Source of the DNA: Siphlonurus alternatus
Lineage: Eukaryota > Arthropoda > Insecta > Ephemeroptera > Siphlonuridae
Length of the DNA stretch: 64,000 nucleotides
Direction of reading: 5' to 3'
Assembly (NCBI GenBank): GCA_949825025.1
Contig: OX463781.1
Span: forward strand, 43,083,469 to 43,147,468
Positions within the stretch are counted from its first letter, which is position 1. Each line of letters opens with the position of its first letter. Of the stretch, positions 55,490-64,000 are shown piece by piece. The position numbers were made by a program, and so were the translations under genes. Below the pieces are notes generated by a model. It did no database searches. It was not told where the DNA came from and worked only from the letters and a program-made list of their open reading frames with translations.

Positions 55490-55848
55490 TTAAAAGGATT
55501 ATTGTCACTAGTCTTAGGAGATGGTTAATCACTCTGATAATTATAGTAAACCTTCCTTACATTATAACATAAATATTCAGCAAAAAAAAAAAAAAAAAAA
55601 TGGAGCAATAGTCAGTCTAGTTTTTGAGATATACAGGATATAAATAGTAAGAATATCATTGGAAATCTGGCGGCCATTAGTGAAATCCACATTTTTTTCA
55701 GCTAAAAAATTATTATCTCAAAAAATGGACTGAATAATTAATTTTTTTACTTCAGAAAGTGAACAGTTATTTTGTTCTCTATGTTCTGATCTAAATTTTA
55801 TATTTTTTACCGTCAAAAAATAATTACTGCAGTGACAATAATCCTTAA
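55490..55848. mobile_element. TTAA-flanked MITE (AAGGATTATTGTCACT ends)
   Basis: TTAA and AAGGATTATTGTCACT at left, with AGTGACAATAATCC and TTAA at right. Shortly inside the left end an A20 tract (near 55580-55600) breaks the arm. Confidence 0.65.
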
Positions 55849-55859
55849 GCGTACAACTC

Positions 55860-56290
55860 GGGGCAGCACGCCTTATTATTTACTGGAGCTGCAAAATCAA
55901 GAGACAACAGATTTTGCAAATTTGAGGAAGAAGATCACTCGGCCAGCAAACAAAAAAGTAAAATTTTAATTTAAAAAACAACATTTTTAATCGTCCAATT
56001 GCAAATAAATTTATGCATATATAAATAACAAGTATAAATAAAGCATTTTGCATGGGTAAGATACGTCCAAATGCAAGACAAAGAACACAAAACAATTTTA
56101 TTATTAAATATCACTGTAGAAAGTCTTTAACAGAATAATAACATTTTTCGTGGAGAAAATTTTTAACTAATTTGAAATCTTCATTCCTTTCTACATTTTT
56201 TAATGGTATAGGTAATTTATTGTATACTTGTATAACATTGTATAGTATACAGCATGAAAAGTGAAAAAAAAAAAAAAAAAGCACGAGTAA
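55860..56290 (-). mobile_element. LINE 3' end with reverse-transcriptase C-terminus
   Basis: On the - strand the frame ending near 56111 reads VYNKLPIPLKNVERNEDFKL and then VKNFLHEKCYYSVKDFLQ with a stop. The YNxLP...FKxxxKxFLxxKxYYSVxxFL pattern is the hallmark C-terminus of jockey/CR1-like LINE reverse transcriptases. AT-rich 3' UTR follows. The copy is 5'-truncated, and about 45 codons of the domain remain readable. Confidence 0.75.
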
Positions 56291-56932
56291 GCTTCTTGCT
56301 GTCACTAGATATGTTTATTGTAGTTGTTCAACTATATACAGTTTATTTAGTAAATCACATACTGTACATTTTAGGACTTATATTAAATTTGAGCTTTGCG
56401 AGCAGAGAAAAAAACTGCATTTTTTTTTAAATAACAAAGATTTAGACACATTTAGGAACATTTAGACCTTGTTCAATAAATGATTAAAATTATTAAGGAT
56501 AATGTTAGGATTATATATATTTGTAGAAGTTAATACTTTACAACTAAAATTATTTTCAAAAACAATTAAAACAAAAAAGCAAATAATTTTTTTTAAATAC
56601 TATACACCATGATATTTGTCAAGCGTAATATGCAAAATGATAGAAAATTTTCACTATTTGACCTTGTATTATGACTGTGTACGGTACATCTTAAATTATT
56701 ATTTAATTCATTCATTTAATAAAACTTGTTTTAATTTACACTTTTAATGATTTTTTTTAATTGTTTCAAAAATTGAATAAAGTAAAATGTGATAGTAAAA
56801 CATTGCATTAAGTTTTATAACTAAACGAAGACAATATTTATCATTAAGATTTTTTTCTTCGTGTTATTTATAAATGTTGTATTACTTAGTATTTTTCATT
56901 CATTACGATTCATTATGAAAACATAAAAATAC

Positions 56933-57225
56933 ATCTCAAGTAAAAAAATTGTACAGGAATAGTATGTGAAATAATATGGGATATTGTATGGGCAAACCCA
57001 CACTGTTCTTATACCAAAAGTATGTGCATAAAGTATGGGGAAAATGACCGATTTTCCTATACTTATGCCTACACTCTTCTCCTACACTTGTGCCTATACT
57101 TTTGCACACACCATGGTACTATTATGGTACCCATACTTCTGCCCACACCAAATAATGGTATAGGCAAAAGTATGGGGAGAAAACTTATTTCCACTATCCT
57201 GTACTCTAATTAAATAAAAATTGCA
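56933..57225. mobile_element. palindromic family K, copy 1 (left of the - strand gene)
   Basis: Starts ATCTCAAGTAAAAA and contains repeated inverted words such as GGTATAGGCAAAAGTATG and CCTATACTTTTGC. A related copy in opposite orientation ends at 61323. Confidence 0.65.
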
Positions 57226-57410
57226 CAATTATTTTATTTTTATTAATTAAAATTTATTGGTTCATCAAAAAGGTACAATTAAACAACATATAAACAAAAC
57301 AGATAACTTAGTAAAATTAATCAACATAATTCCAATATAGAAATAAAATTGTCAGTAAAAACAAATATTATAATTTATTATATTATGAAGAAAAACATTA
57401 TTTTTAATAA
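57226..57410 (-). mobile_element. possible LINE 3' tail
   Basis: On the - strand it reads TTGTACCTTTTTGATGAACC, AATAAA, then an AT-rich tail, the same order as the better tails at 16498 and 31085. Support is weak. Confidence 0.3.
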
Positions 57411-57417
57411 ACAATAC

Positions 57418-57548
57418 TTTATTTCTTATATTTCCTTCTAAGCATAATACAATAATTGGTAGAAACTACAGGTTCTGGGTAGACTCCCGGCAGCTTGGCT
57501 CTGATGATTCCAACGGAAGAGGTTTGCCATACCATATCCACAATCAAT
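57418..57548 (-). other. exon 4 (terminal) of an unidentified transcript
   Basis: The acceptor TGTCATTACAG ends at 57549. An AATAAA poly(A) signal lies at 57423-57418 (- strand), giving a compact terminal exon. In the phase set by exon 3 the reading frame stops at once (57546-57544). Another frame stays open much longer but cannot be joined to exon 3 in frame. The exon is GC-richer than its surroundings. Confidence 0.5.
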
Positions 57549-60424
57549 CTGTAATGACAAACATTACGTTAAAAAACATGAAATAAAATTACACAAAGTT
57601 ACGTCCGATAATTTATTTTGACGTAAATCAAACAATAAACATATGTGTTCTATAATGCAGCTACGAGTCAGTACTTGACCAAGAATTAGCCTCAGGGACA
57701 CATTTCTACCATAACATAGTTTTGTGCGGTAATAGTATTTGTTACAAGGCAGCCATCTTGGTTCATGATGTAGCGACGACTCCCGAGTCAGAAGTTGACC
57801 AAAAAACAGTCTCCGGGAGACATTGCCATGATAACGTGCTGAAAATACAAGTCAGTTTGTGTCTGGTAGCAGGTTACTTTAAATGGCAGCCATTTTATTT
57901 TCAAAATTCAACGATGAGTCAATACTTGACCAACTAACAAATTCAGAGATACATTGCCATGATAATGTACTAAAAATACAAGCAAGTTTGTGTCTGGTAG
58001 CAGTTTACTTTAAATGGCAGCCATGTTGGTTTTATAATGGAGCGACTAGTCAGTACGTAACAAAGAAACTGCCTCCGAGACACTTTGCCATCATAACGTA
58101 CTAAAATGCAAGTGAGTTTGTGTCTAGTTGAAGGTTATGCTGAATGGCAGCCATCTTGTCTAAATTTAATAGCGACTAGTCAGTACGTAACAAAGAAACT
58201 GCCTCCGAGACACTTTGCCATCATAACGTACTGAAATGCAAGTGAGTTTGTGTCAAGTTGAAGGTTCCGCCAAGTGGCAGCCATCTTGTCTAAATTTAAA
58301 AGCGACAAGTCAGTACGTAACAAAGAAACTGCCTCCGAGACACTTTGCCATCATAACGTACTGAAATGGAAGTGAGTTTGTGTCTAGTTGAAAGTTCCGC
58401 TAAATAGCAGCCATCTTGTTAAATTTAGTAGCGACAAGCCAGTACGTAACAAAGAAACTGCCTCCGAGACACTTTGCCATCATAACGTACTGAAATGCAA
58501 GTGAGTTTGTGTCAAGTTGAAGGTTCCGCTAAATGGCAGCCATCTTGTCTAAATTTAGTAGCGACAAGTCAGTACGTAACAAAGAAACTGCCTCCGAGAC
58601 ACTTTGCCATCATAACGTACTGAAATGGAAGTGAGTTTGTGTCTAGTTGAAAGTTCCGCTAAATGGCAGCCATCTTGTTAAATTTAGTAGCGACAAGTCA
58701 GTAAGTAACAAAGAAACTGCCTCCGAGACACTTTGCCATCATAACGTACTGAAATGGAAGTGAGTTTGTGTTTAGTTGAAAGTTCCGCTAAATGGCAGCC
58801 ATCTTGTTAAATTTAGTAGCGACAAGTCAGTACGTAACAAAGAAACTGCCTCCGAGACACTTTGCCATCATAACGTACTGAAATGGAAGTGAGTTTGTGT
58901 CTAGTTGAAAGTTCCGCTAAATGGCAGCCATCTTGTTAAATTTAGTAGCGACAAGTCAGTACGTAACAAAGAAACTGCCTCCGAGACACTTTGCCATCAT
59001 AACGTACTGAAATGCAAGTGAGTTTGTGTCAAGTTGAAGGTTCCGCTAAATGGCAGCCATCTTGTCTAAACTTAGTAGCGATTAGTCAGTACGTAACAAA
59101 GAAACTGCCTCCGAGACGCTTTGCCATCATAACGTACTGAAATGGAAGTGAACTTGTGTCTAATTGAAAGTTCCGCTAAATGGCAGCCATCTTGTTAAAT
59201 TTAGTAGAGACAAGTCACTACTTAACAAAGGAAGAGCCTCCGAGACACTTTGCCATGATAACGTACTGAAATGCAAGTGTGTTTGTGTCTAGTTGAAAGT
59301 TCCGCTAAATGGCAGCCATCTTGTCTGAATTTAGTAGCGACAAGTCAGTACTTAACCGAGGAAGAGCCTCCGAGACACTTTGCCATCATAACGTACTGAA
59401 ATGCATGTGTGTTTGTGTCTAGTTGGAAGTTCCGCTAAATGGCAGCCATCTTGTCTGAATTTAGTAGCGACTAGTCAGTATGTAACAAAGAAACAGCCTC
59501 CGAGATATTTTGCCATAATAACGTACTGAAATGCAAGTTAATTTGTGTCTGGTAGCAGTTTACGTTAAATGGCAACCATGTTGGTTTTATAATGTAGCGA
59601 CGAGTCAGTACTACTTGATCAAGGAACACCCTCCGAGAAACACTGCCATAATAACTTACAGTAAATAGTGAAAACAAAAGTTTGTGTCTGGTACTCACCA
59701 TTCTTTATGACTACGATGAGGTCCTGCAAGGAGGCGTAGCTGCCCTCTCTGATCTCACCCCGCATCTCTCGCCTCTCTTCCAGCTGCAACATCCGCTTCA
59801 CCACCCTCACGCCAAGGTGCAACCTGCAAGATTGGATAGGGTTATTGTAATTACAATAATGTATCAAACCAGTAGAAATGTTAAATTTGTCTGCACGTAC
59901 ACCACGTAGCCCGGTAACGGATCCCCTTAAGACATTTCGCACTTTTAACAATTTTTATCTGCCATATTTAGGGTTCTTAAAATTTTGAAAAAATATTAAC
60001 ATGTTCAATAGAATGTAGCAATTGAGTTTATCCATAATTTTAGTTCCATATCAGAGCATCTCTTGAGTAAAAAAAAAAATTTGTGTGGTGGGACATGAAA
60101 AAAAAATAAGAAACAATTTTCTTTTTTAACTTTTTTTGCCTATAAAGAGCCTAAAAGCAGTTCGGAACCAAAAGAGAGCTAAAATCCAAAACTGGGCTGT
60201 GCACTGTACAGTACAAATTATGTAATGTATGATGCAATGTGTTATAATATGCATACAGTAAACATGCGAGTCAATATACAACAAGCACATAATCGTCTTT
60301 GATACATTAATAACAAAGAACAAGATCCTATATGCATATAGACTTACCGTTTATGTGAGCAAAAAGCTCCACTCGCTGAAGCTGTATGCATACCATGCAG
60401 TTTGGCCGTAGTTGACATCATCAT
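57544..60424 (-). CDS. small spliced ORF of unknown function (68 aa), exons 60348-60424, 59699-59823, 57544-57548
   Basis: Joining three - strand blocks gives 207 bases: MMMSTTAKLHGMHTASASGA, FCSHKR, then LHLGVRVVKRMLQLEERREM, RGEIREGSYASLQDLIVVIK and ND with a stop. Exon 2 to exon 3 keeps frame (split Arg codon), and both junctions have consensus sites (acceptors ATCATTTCAG and ATCTTGCAG; donors GTAAGT and GTGAGT). The exon 3 part is highly charged and could form a helix or coiled coil. I recognise no family. An upstream exon (60520-60606) offers an ATG, but its frame stops four codons into exon 2, so the product may start in exon 2, be that 33-residue peptide, or the RNA may be non-coding. 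Confidence 0.4.
57655..59690 (-). repeat. tandem array, about 15 units of 129-130 bp, in the last intron
   Basis: Unit starts (AGCGAC-like) occur near 57911, 58041, 58171, 58301, 58430, 58560, 58689, 58818, 58947, 59077, 59206, 59336, 59466 and 59596, with a more diverged unit or two before them. Units share CAGTACGTAACAAAGAAACT, CTCCGAGACACTTTGCCATC and GGCAGCCATCTTG. Central units are nearly identical and edge units diverged, as expected for unequal exchange. The last unit abuts exon 3. Confidence 0.95.
59699..59823 (-). other. exon 3 of the unidentified transcript
   Basis: 125 bases with acceptor CCAATCTTGCAG and donor GTGAGT. Only one frame is open (LHLGVRVVKRMLQLEERREM onward, 41 codons); the other two contain stops. 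It is GC-rich in AT-rich surroundings, which supports a real exon. Confidence 0.65.
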
Positions 60425-60435
60425 CCAGGAGACAC
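60348..60435 (-). other. exon 2 of the unidentified transcript
   Basis: 88 bases with acceptor TTCAATCATTTCAG and donor GTAAGT. The frame that joins exon 3 is open throughout (VSWMMMSTTAKLHG...). Confidence 0.55.
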
Positions 60436-60519
60436 CTGAAATGATTGAAAAAATCCATTTATAATGTGTCCCATGAATACTCAAAACAATATAATATGAA
60501 GTATGAATTAGTAACTTAC

Positions 60520-60606
60520 CGATATAACGAGCCAGAATGCAGTTTTTAGCATTTCTTTTCTCATAAATAGACAGAAATTCACGACAAATTGAAGAACAGA
60601 CGCCAT
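60520..60606 (-). other. exon 1 (coding start or 5' leader) of the unidentified transcript
   Basis: From ATG at 60606 an 87-base frame reads MASVLQFVVNFCLFMRKEML and KTAFWLVIS to a GTAAGT donor. Upstream sequence (60607-60720) becomes GC-richer with GCGCCGCGCG, consistent with a promoter. Joined to exon 2 this frame gives only four more codons before a stop, while the frame needed by exon 3 lacks an ATG here and has a TGA just upstream. The transcription start is not determined. Confidence 0.45.
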
Positions 60607-61029
60607 CTCAAAACTTTCTCTTTGAGAGCGTTACAATAACAAATAAACAGCTGACGCATCTGTAGCCAGTCACAAGACAGGGAAAAAAAATTCAACTCGC
60701 GCGGCGCGGAATATATGAAGTGGTAGAAAACAACTAAAAAATAAGAAAGATTTTGAGTTGCGGACTATTCATTAAATCGATCGAAATTATATTAAAATAA
60801 AAAAAAAATAAAATAAAAAAAAATAACAATTATAATTACAGAAAACGATATATAAAAATTTGACATAACAAATGATAAATAAACATACGATTTCATTATT
60901 CTCGCAATTAAATAATATATAATTAAATTAGTTGCAAAAGGCATGGGATAAATTAAATTATGTTTTATTTACTAATTCAAAAAAATTATACCAATTAAAC
61001 ATTAATTAAGTACCGTGTATACTAGAGAA

Positions 61030-61323
61030 AATTATTCTAAGTCCAATATTGGACTTTAAAATTTTTCACCATCCAATGGTATAGGCAAAAGTGTAGGCAC
61101 AGTTTTGATAATTTTATAGTATAGGTAAAAGTGTGGTCACAGTTCTCACAAAACAAAATAAAGGGGTGCCTATACTTCTGACCACACCATATTTTTATCA
61201 AAAATTTCGTGCCTATACAATACCTATACATACTCAATGCATTTACCTACCTCTTTCTATCAAATCCCATACTATTTCCTATACGTCCCATACTTATACC
61301 TATACATTATTTTTACTTGAGAT
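61030..61323. mobile_element. palindromic family K, copy 2 (opposite orientation)
   Basis: Ends TTTTTACTTGAGAT, the inverse of the start of 56933-57225, and shares GGTATAGGCAAAAGTGTAGG and GTGCCTATACTTCTGACCAC. The 5' end is worn. Confidence 0.65.
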
Positions 61324-63867
61324 TTTATTCATAAAATTTCTTAACGTGAAATATTATATAATTATTATGTAAACCTGACTTTTTACTTGCAGTAAATTTA
61401 CCGCAGCTGGGAATTTGCATGTTTTTCATTCTTTTTGCTGCCTGTTGCACCACACTGCACTGAGCATCATTATACATGTTAAAAAGTTCTATGCAGACGA
61501 GAAACTTTTTGCGTCTTTGTGATTCATCACCACAAGAATATTATAAATATTTAGGTCACCAAGTTTCCAACAATGTTCTTTAATTACAAATGTCTGCAAT
61601 ACAAAAATATCAAGTTTAAAGTGGTAAAAGTTTTAGATTATATATTTTTTATGTGGCATTTTTTCTTGTTTGATTAAAAAAATAAGCATTTATAAAAGAG
61701 GAAGATAATTTATAAAAAAAAAATAATATTTTTTACAGTAATCTTGTAAATGAAGGCTGATTTTTCGGTGTTCCCACCCGCTATACCAAACCTATGTAAA
61801 AAAAAAAACAAACGTGAATTCGTTTTATCACCAAGAATAAGATTTTTCAGGGAAAATTCCTCTAAAGAACTTTGGTCCAAACTGAAAAATTAAGTAGATA
61901 TTTTAAGATTTAGATTTTTTACTTGATTTACAACCGAGAAAATTTAAAAAAACACTTTGCTTCATTTCCAAGTGCAAGATGAACCTTATCGACAAACAGT
62001 TGCGCAGCGAAAGTGCATCACTTGAAGCCTCTATACGGAGTCCTAAGGATAGTAAGAACTGTATCTACTCTGTTTGTAAACATTGTCACGGCGCAGTCTA
62101 TGGAGGATTATGGTGACTTTTTTTTTTAATAAAGACGATCACCCCCCCCCCCCCCCCTAAGGTTCAAAAATAAAAAAAATACATTTAAGGTGTTACCATC
62201 CCCTACCCGTCGCCCTACCCTCCCACCCCAAATTTAACATTGCAGGATAGGGCCCTCCCCAGAGCCAAGCTGATCCGCTCCTTAGGTAGACTGGTTTCGT
62301 TCCAGAAATATTAATATTAATATTAATGTTTAATATTATTTATTATTTATATACAAGGAAAATAATTGTATCTGATTTATTTATCTTCATTTATTGGTCA
62401 TTTTAAATTATACAGATGAGAGGCAACAAAGATTATAATATTATATTCCTATCGGTTGATTCAATATAATAGTATAATATGTGATATATATAAGTATAAT
62501 TTTTTAATGTAAAAATGATTTTGCAAACAAAAAATATTTAGAATATAATTTACAAACGTTACATTTTAATATACTATTATTTTAACGAAAAAAACTATAT
62601 ATTATATATTTATATAATATAATTCTGTACCTACAGATTTTAAAGTTAAAAATTGGAATTCATAGGTAAGATTCTAATGCATGTATTCCAATTTTTAACT
62701 TTTAGAACTGTACATATCTATTTTTCTTCACAATAATTTTTACAAAAAAAAAAAAAAACATATTAAAAAAAAAAGTATTACGTGCCTGTAGCAAGTACGT
62801 GGATATCAGCTACATATTCATTTAGAATATCTATTAAATAATACTAATAGATATTTCTTGTTAAATTAATTTACATCATAAATAGCTTTTAGCTTAATCA
62901 TAGTTACATTAATTAGTGAATGCACTAGCTACATGATATTACACTATATATATAGTATATATGCATTTACCATGTTAATCCTAAAGCTTCAAGCATTTTG
63001 GATTAGTTCATACCTAATCACTTTCACCCCAGTTAAGGATATCATGAGCTTATTTTCTGGAACTCAACGCACAAATTCTGGTTTTATAATTGTTAATGTA
63101 GGTGTGTGAAGACTGGATATCGTAGATACAATCATTCAAGGGCGCAGTATGAAGCAAATCTCGGTACTTCTTTTAAATCAGCTGATATTAATTAACTTTG
63201 CTCTTGATTGGTTAAAATTAATAATTGGCGCTAAGCTTACGCTATGCAGCCAGTAAAAGTATTAATTACACTTAATTAAAATAAACAATTGTTTGAAATT
63301 TTCAATAGTAATTTTTTTTTTTAAGATTTTACTGTTTTATATTGAGTCTAATAGTCACCAGAAAGTCGCGTAGGTTTGTAATAATATGTGATTATGAAAG
63401 ACACGATCCAACATGATGAACAATGTCCGCACTGCTACCAGCGTTGCAGGAATGCCTTTGTCTTTGTCCGATGGAATGCGAAAATGACGATGAATGAAGA
63501 GGTTGTGGCTTCAAATACACTGCTGAGAGCGTATCTTACGGCCTCGGATTGTATTGGGGTGAGAGTGATGACTTTTGTAATTAACACAAGTATATTCACC
63601 GAGTTAAGGCAAATGTAGAACTTTTGTGTTGATGAGAAGACGTCCTGAGTCTTTTTAATGGCGCACACAGCAAAAATCTCGAGTTGTAGACTCGATCGAC
63701 CTCGTCCAAAAGCCGAATTTCAACTTTGCTCTTGTTGTGAAACATAAAACAGCTGATCGAGAAACAAATGAGTAGCAAGCTGCATACAGTCATATTAACT
63801 TGATATTTTTCCGGAAGTACCCGGAAGTAGAAGGTATCTGTTATTTTTTATTCCTATTGAGACTTCA
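61324..63867. other. no gene supported
   Basis: AT-rich, with a C-run of about 16 near 62146 and an inverted pair CCAATTTTTAACTTT/AAAGTTAAAAATTGG near 62640-62700. Open frames at 63388-63618 (+) and 63435-63668 (-) overlap in a GC-richer block. Neither has a recognised domain or splice context. Confidence 0.4.
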
Positions 63868-64000
63868 CGTGTTCCCCGTCTGGAAAAAAATACCCATTAG
63901 CCACAATGTTAGAAAATTTGATTTTTTTCTCTGCAACTATTAAAGCTACTAACTTGAAACCACCTCCTACCCCCATTTTGGGTTCTTCTGATGATGAATC
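63868..64000 (+). mobile_element. partial MITE related to 1961-2227, cut by the window end
   Basis: AGCCACAATGTTAGAAAATT, then CTATTAAAGCTACTAACTTG and GAAACCACCTCCTACCCC, follow 1980-2110 in order with scattered differences. Confidence 0.7.

Noticed and set aside
57655..59690. Array considered as CRISPR
   Set aside because: Units of 130 bp are repeated whole with no unique spacers, in a eukaryotic intron. It is a satellite-type tandem array.

Overview
The window looks like an AT-rich arthropod (probably insect) nuclear genome segment, roughly 70% A+T by eye. The evidence is spliced genes with GT-AG introns, GC-richer exons in AT-rich introns, long (GA)n, (TA)n and (TTTA)n microsatellites, and very many short palindromic elements (MITEs), some nested in each other. 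Nothing suggests a prokaryote or an organelle. No species can be named from the sequence alone.

The one gene recognised with confidence is on the + strand at 7025-28533. It is the 3' part (six exons, last 238 residues plus stop) of a Dpr-interacting protein (DIP)/lachesin-like member of the immunoglobulin superfamily. The exons give the end of Ig domain 2, all of Ig domain 3, a short linker made of two small symmetric exons, and a C-terminal GPI-anchor signal. All splice phases agree. Earlier exons (signal peptide, Ig1, start of Ig2) lie upstream of the window or were not found in the first 7 kb. Introns 1 and 2 (4.6 and 12.5 kb) are packed with MITEs, retrotransposon tails and a 2-kb tandem duplication.

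From about 28.5 to 57 kb I see no convincing host gene. This stretch is a mosaic of TIR elements (several with TTAA, TA, TAA or 8-bp target duplications), one large fold-back element at 34880-36362, an interrupted MITE enclosing a tandem duplication at 37.3-39.9 kb, LINE 3' ends, a tRNA-like SINE remnant, and a perfect 21-bp x 21 minisatellite at 47027-47467.

At 57.4-60.6 kb on the - strand four exon-like blocks with good splice signals and a poly(A) signal describe a small transcript of unknown function. A 68-residue reading frame threads exons 2-4. Its last intron holds a tandem array of about 15 units of 129-130 bp, each carrying a GCCAT core like that bound by YY1/Pleiohomeotic. Two inverted copies of one palindromic family flank this locus. 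I did not find a clearly new multi-gene system. The most interesting signals are the nested MITEs with matching empty sites, the excess of TGACGTCA octamers inside MITEs, the Pho/YY1-like array, and repeats lying directly upstream of four DIP exons.
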